From NCBI RefSeq assembly GCF_028751195.1, contig NZ_CP066784.1:2790001-2854000 (forward strand): DNA of 64,000 bases, given 5' to 3'. Of the stretch, positions 63,117 through 64,000 are shown one piece after another. Source of the stretch: Alicyclobacillus sp. ALC3. Its GTDB lineage: Bacteria; Bacillota; Bacilli; Alicyclobacillales; Alicyclobacillaceae. The notes under the pieces are model-generated. The model was not told the origin of the DNA and made no database searches. It saw nothing but the letters and a program-made list of their open reading frames with translations. Numbering within the stretch: the first letter of the stretch is position 1; every line of letters starts with the position of its first letter. A program made the translations under genes and the position numbers.

Positions 63117-63271
63117 TGGCGGGGGCCAGAGTGCTGGTGGACGCGGCACGGAGGGGAGACGCAGCACGGGCGGGAGACACGGCACGGACGGGAGACACGG
63201 CACGGACGGGAGACACGGCACGGACGGGAGACACGGCACGGACGGGAGACACGGCACGGACGGGAGACGCA
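63116..63271 (+). repeat. 18-bp minisatellite, in frame with the epimerase gene
   Basis: About seven units of GGCACGGACGGGAGACAC (63145-63270). They read Gly-Asp-Thr-Ala-Arg-Thr repeatedly in the epimerase frame, without stops, from the ATG at 63116 that overlaps the xylA stop. If translated they would form a ~40-residue N-terminal repeat tail. Confidence 0.85.
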
Positions 63272-64000
63272 GTGGAATCGACTTTTCACGGGGAGCGCGC
63301 CGTCGTTTTGCAGTGGGGACACCTGCAGGCGACTGTGCTCCCCGAAGTCGGGGCCAACTTGGTCAGTTTTCGCGACCTCGCGCGCGGCTTCATGTTCTTG
63401 CACGAGCCGGGTGCGGACGAGATGGATGACTTTAGGCAGAAGCCGTATCTGTACGGCATACCGGTTCTCTTCCCCCCGAACCGCTACGACGGTGGGACGT
63501 TCACCTACGCAGGCAAGCGGGTTCAGTTGCCGGTGAACGAAGCCGAGACTGGGACACACTTGCACGGGTTCTTGTACGACACTGCTTGGGACGTCAAGGA
63601 CTCCGGCAACAACCGGGGCGAGAGCTACGTGGTGTTGTCGGTGGCGGTGGATGAAGCGCACCCTTTGTATGCGCAGTGGCCGTTTTGCTTCACGGTGGAA
63701 CTGCGGTACGGGCTGAACGAGTTTGGGCTCTCGCAACGCATTTCGGTGCGAAACGACGGAGACGACCTGATGCCTTGTTTGATTGGGTTCCACACGGCGT
63801 TTAACGCCCCGTTCACAGAGCACGCCGGCGCCGGGCGAGAGGGCGCAGAACCAGGAGGCGCAGAACGACGAGGAAGCGCCGAAGCTTACCGTTGCCGCAT
63901 TTCTATCGGCGATCGCTGGGAACTTGACGATCGCGGCTTGCCGACCGGCGCGAAGTTGCCGCTGACCGCGTACGAGCAAGCTCTGCGCGATGAAGGGGCG
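63272..64000 (+). CDS. aldose 1-epimerase family protein, partial (runs off the window)
   Basis: The frame is open to the right edge. ERAVVLQWGHLQATVLPEVGANLVSF is the usual N-terminal strand pair of galactose mutarotase-like proteins. YLYGIPVLFPPNRYDGGTF and HLHGFLYDTAWDV contain the conserved Arg and His, and LIGFHTAFNAPF the second His. GTG 63272 is preceded by GGGAG and would give a normal N-terminus; ATG 63116 would add 52 repetitive residues. It should interconvert alpha and beta anomers of xylose released by the GH3 enzyme before XylA. Confidence 0.82.
   Translation, partial: MESTFHGERAVVLQWGHLQATVLPEVGANLVSFRDLARGFMFLHEPGADEMDDFRQKPYLYGIPVLFPPNRYDGGTFTYAGKRVQLPVNEAETGTHLHGFLYDTAWDVKDSGNNRGESYVVLSVAVDEAHPLYAQWPFCFTVELRYGLNEFGLSQRISVRNDGDDLMPCLIGFHTAFNAPFTEHAGAGREGAEPGGAERRGSAEAYRCRISIGDRWELDDRGLPTGAKLPLTAYEQALRDEGA

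Noticed and set aside
62424..63979. Minus-strand frames of 277 and 337 codons over xylA and the epimerase
   Set aside because: Antisense to conserved genes. Their repetitive ends come from the 18-bp minisatellite.

Overview
The window reads as the chromosome of a Gram-positive Bacillota. The signs are strong AGGAGG-type ribosome binding sites, many GTG and TTG starts, sigma-A-like promoters with 17-18 bp spacers, a ydaO-class c-di-AMP riboswitch, and Bacillus-style XylR, PadR and SatD genes. The gene set and moderately high GC fit an Alicyclobacillaceae-like (aerobic, endospore-lineage) bacterium, but this is inference; no rRNA or taxonomic marker is present. No tRNA, rRNA or CRISPR array was seen. 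The first ~9.5 kb is visibly less GC-rich than the rest.

Layout. 1-9.3 kb: acyltransferase-3 tail, class V aminotransferase, SWIM protein plus small zinc-ribbon protein, MNT/HEPN pair, NCS1 permease under a c-di-AMP riboswitch, and a PadR/DHA2 efflux pair. 9.3-12.5 kb: scar region with a frameshifted TnpB fragment fused to a broken secreted-protein gene, then a large membrane protein. 12.7-15.1 kb: three-gene SatD-like operon (SatD-like+HTH, SatD, DUF3307). 15.1-24.7 kb: Rieske oxygenase, then an eight-gene catabolic cluster (APC permease, nucleotidyltransferase, metallophosphoesterase, SDR, HAD, DeoR, FGGY kinase, BtpA). 25-32 kb: RQC-type protein and a SWIM-SNF2 helicase flanked by eight copies of a ~195 bp hairpin repeat. 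32-36.4 kb: proline catabolism (degenerate NtrC-type regulator, P5C dehydrogenase, proline dehydrogenase). 36.4-48.2 kb: EamA transporter, GNAT, DHA2 transporter, AlaX-type editing protein, WYL regulator, GT10-like glycosyltransferase, CysQ-like phosphatase, separated by repeat-filled gaps. 48.3-52.5 kb: a tandem ~320-333 bp repeat array, one copy of which is split by a complete IS66-type element carrying a DUF4338 (DruA-family) gene. 52.5-64 kb: xylose/xylo-oligosaccharide regulon.

The xylose region forms a coherent unit. XylR (ROK) faces a cytoplasmic polysaccharide deacetylase, an ABC importer without its own ATPase, xylulokinase, an intracellular GH3 glycosidase, xylose isomerase and an aldose epimerase. 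XylR-like operators lie in front of the deacetylase and the importer, and a cre-like site lies upstream of the importer promoter. Together they suggest uptake of (acetylated) xylo-oligosaccharides with deacetylation and hydrolysis inside the cell. Intergenic DNA throughout is unusually rich in minisatellites and in long hairpin-bearing repeats built on GATAA/TTATC palindromes.
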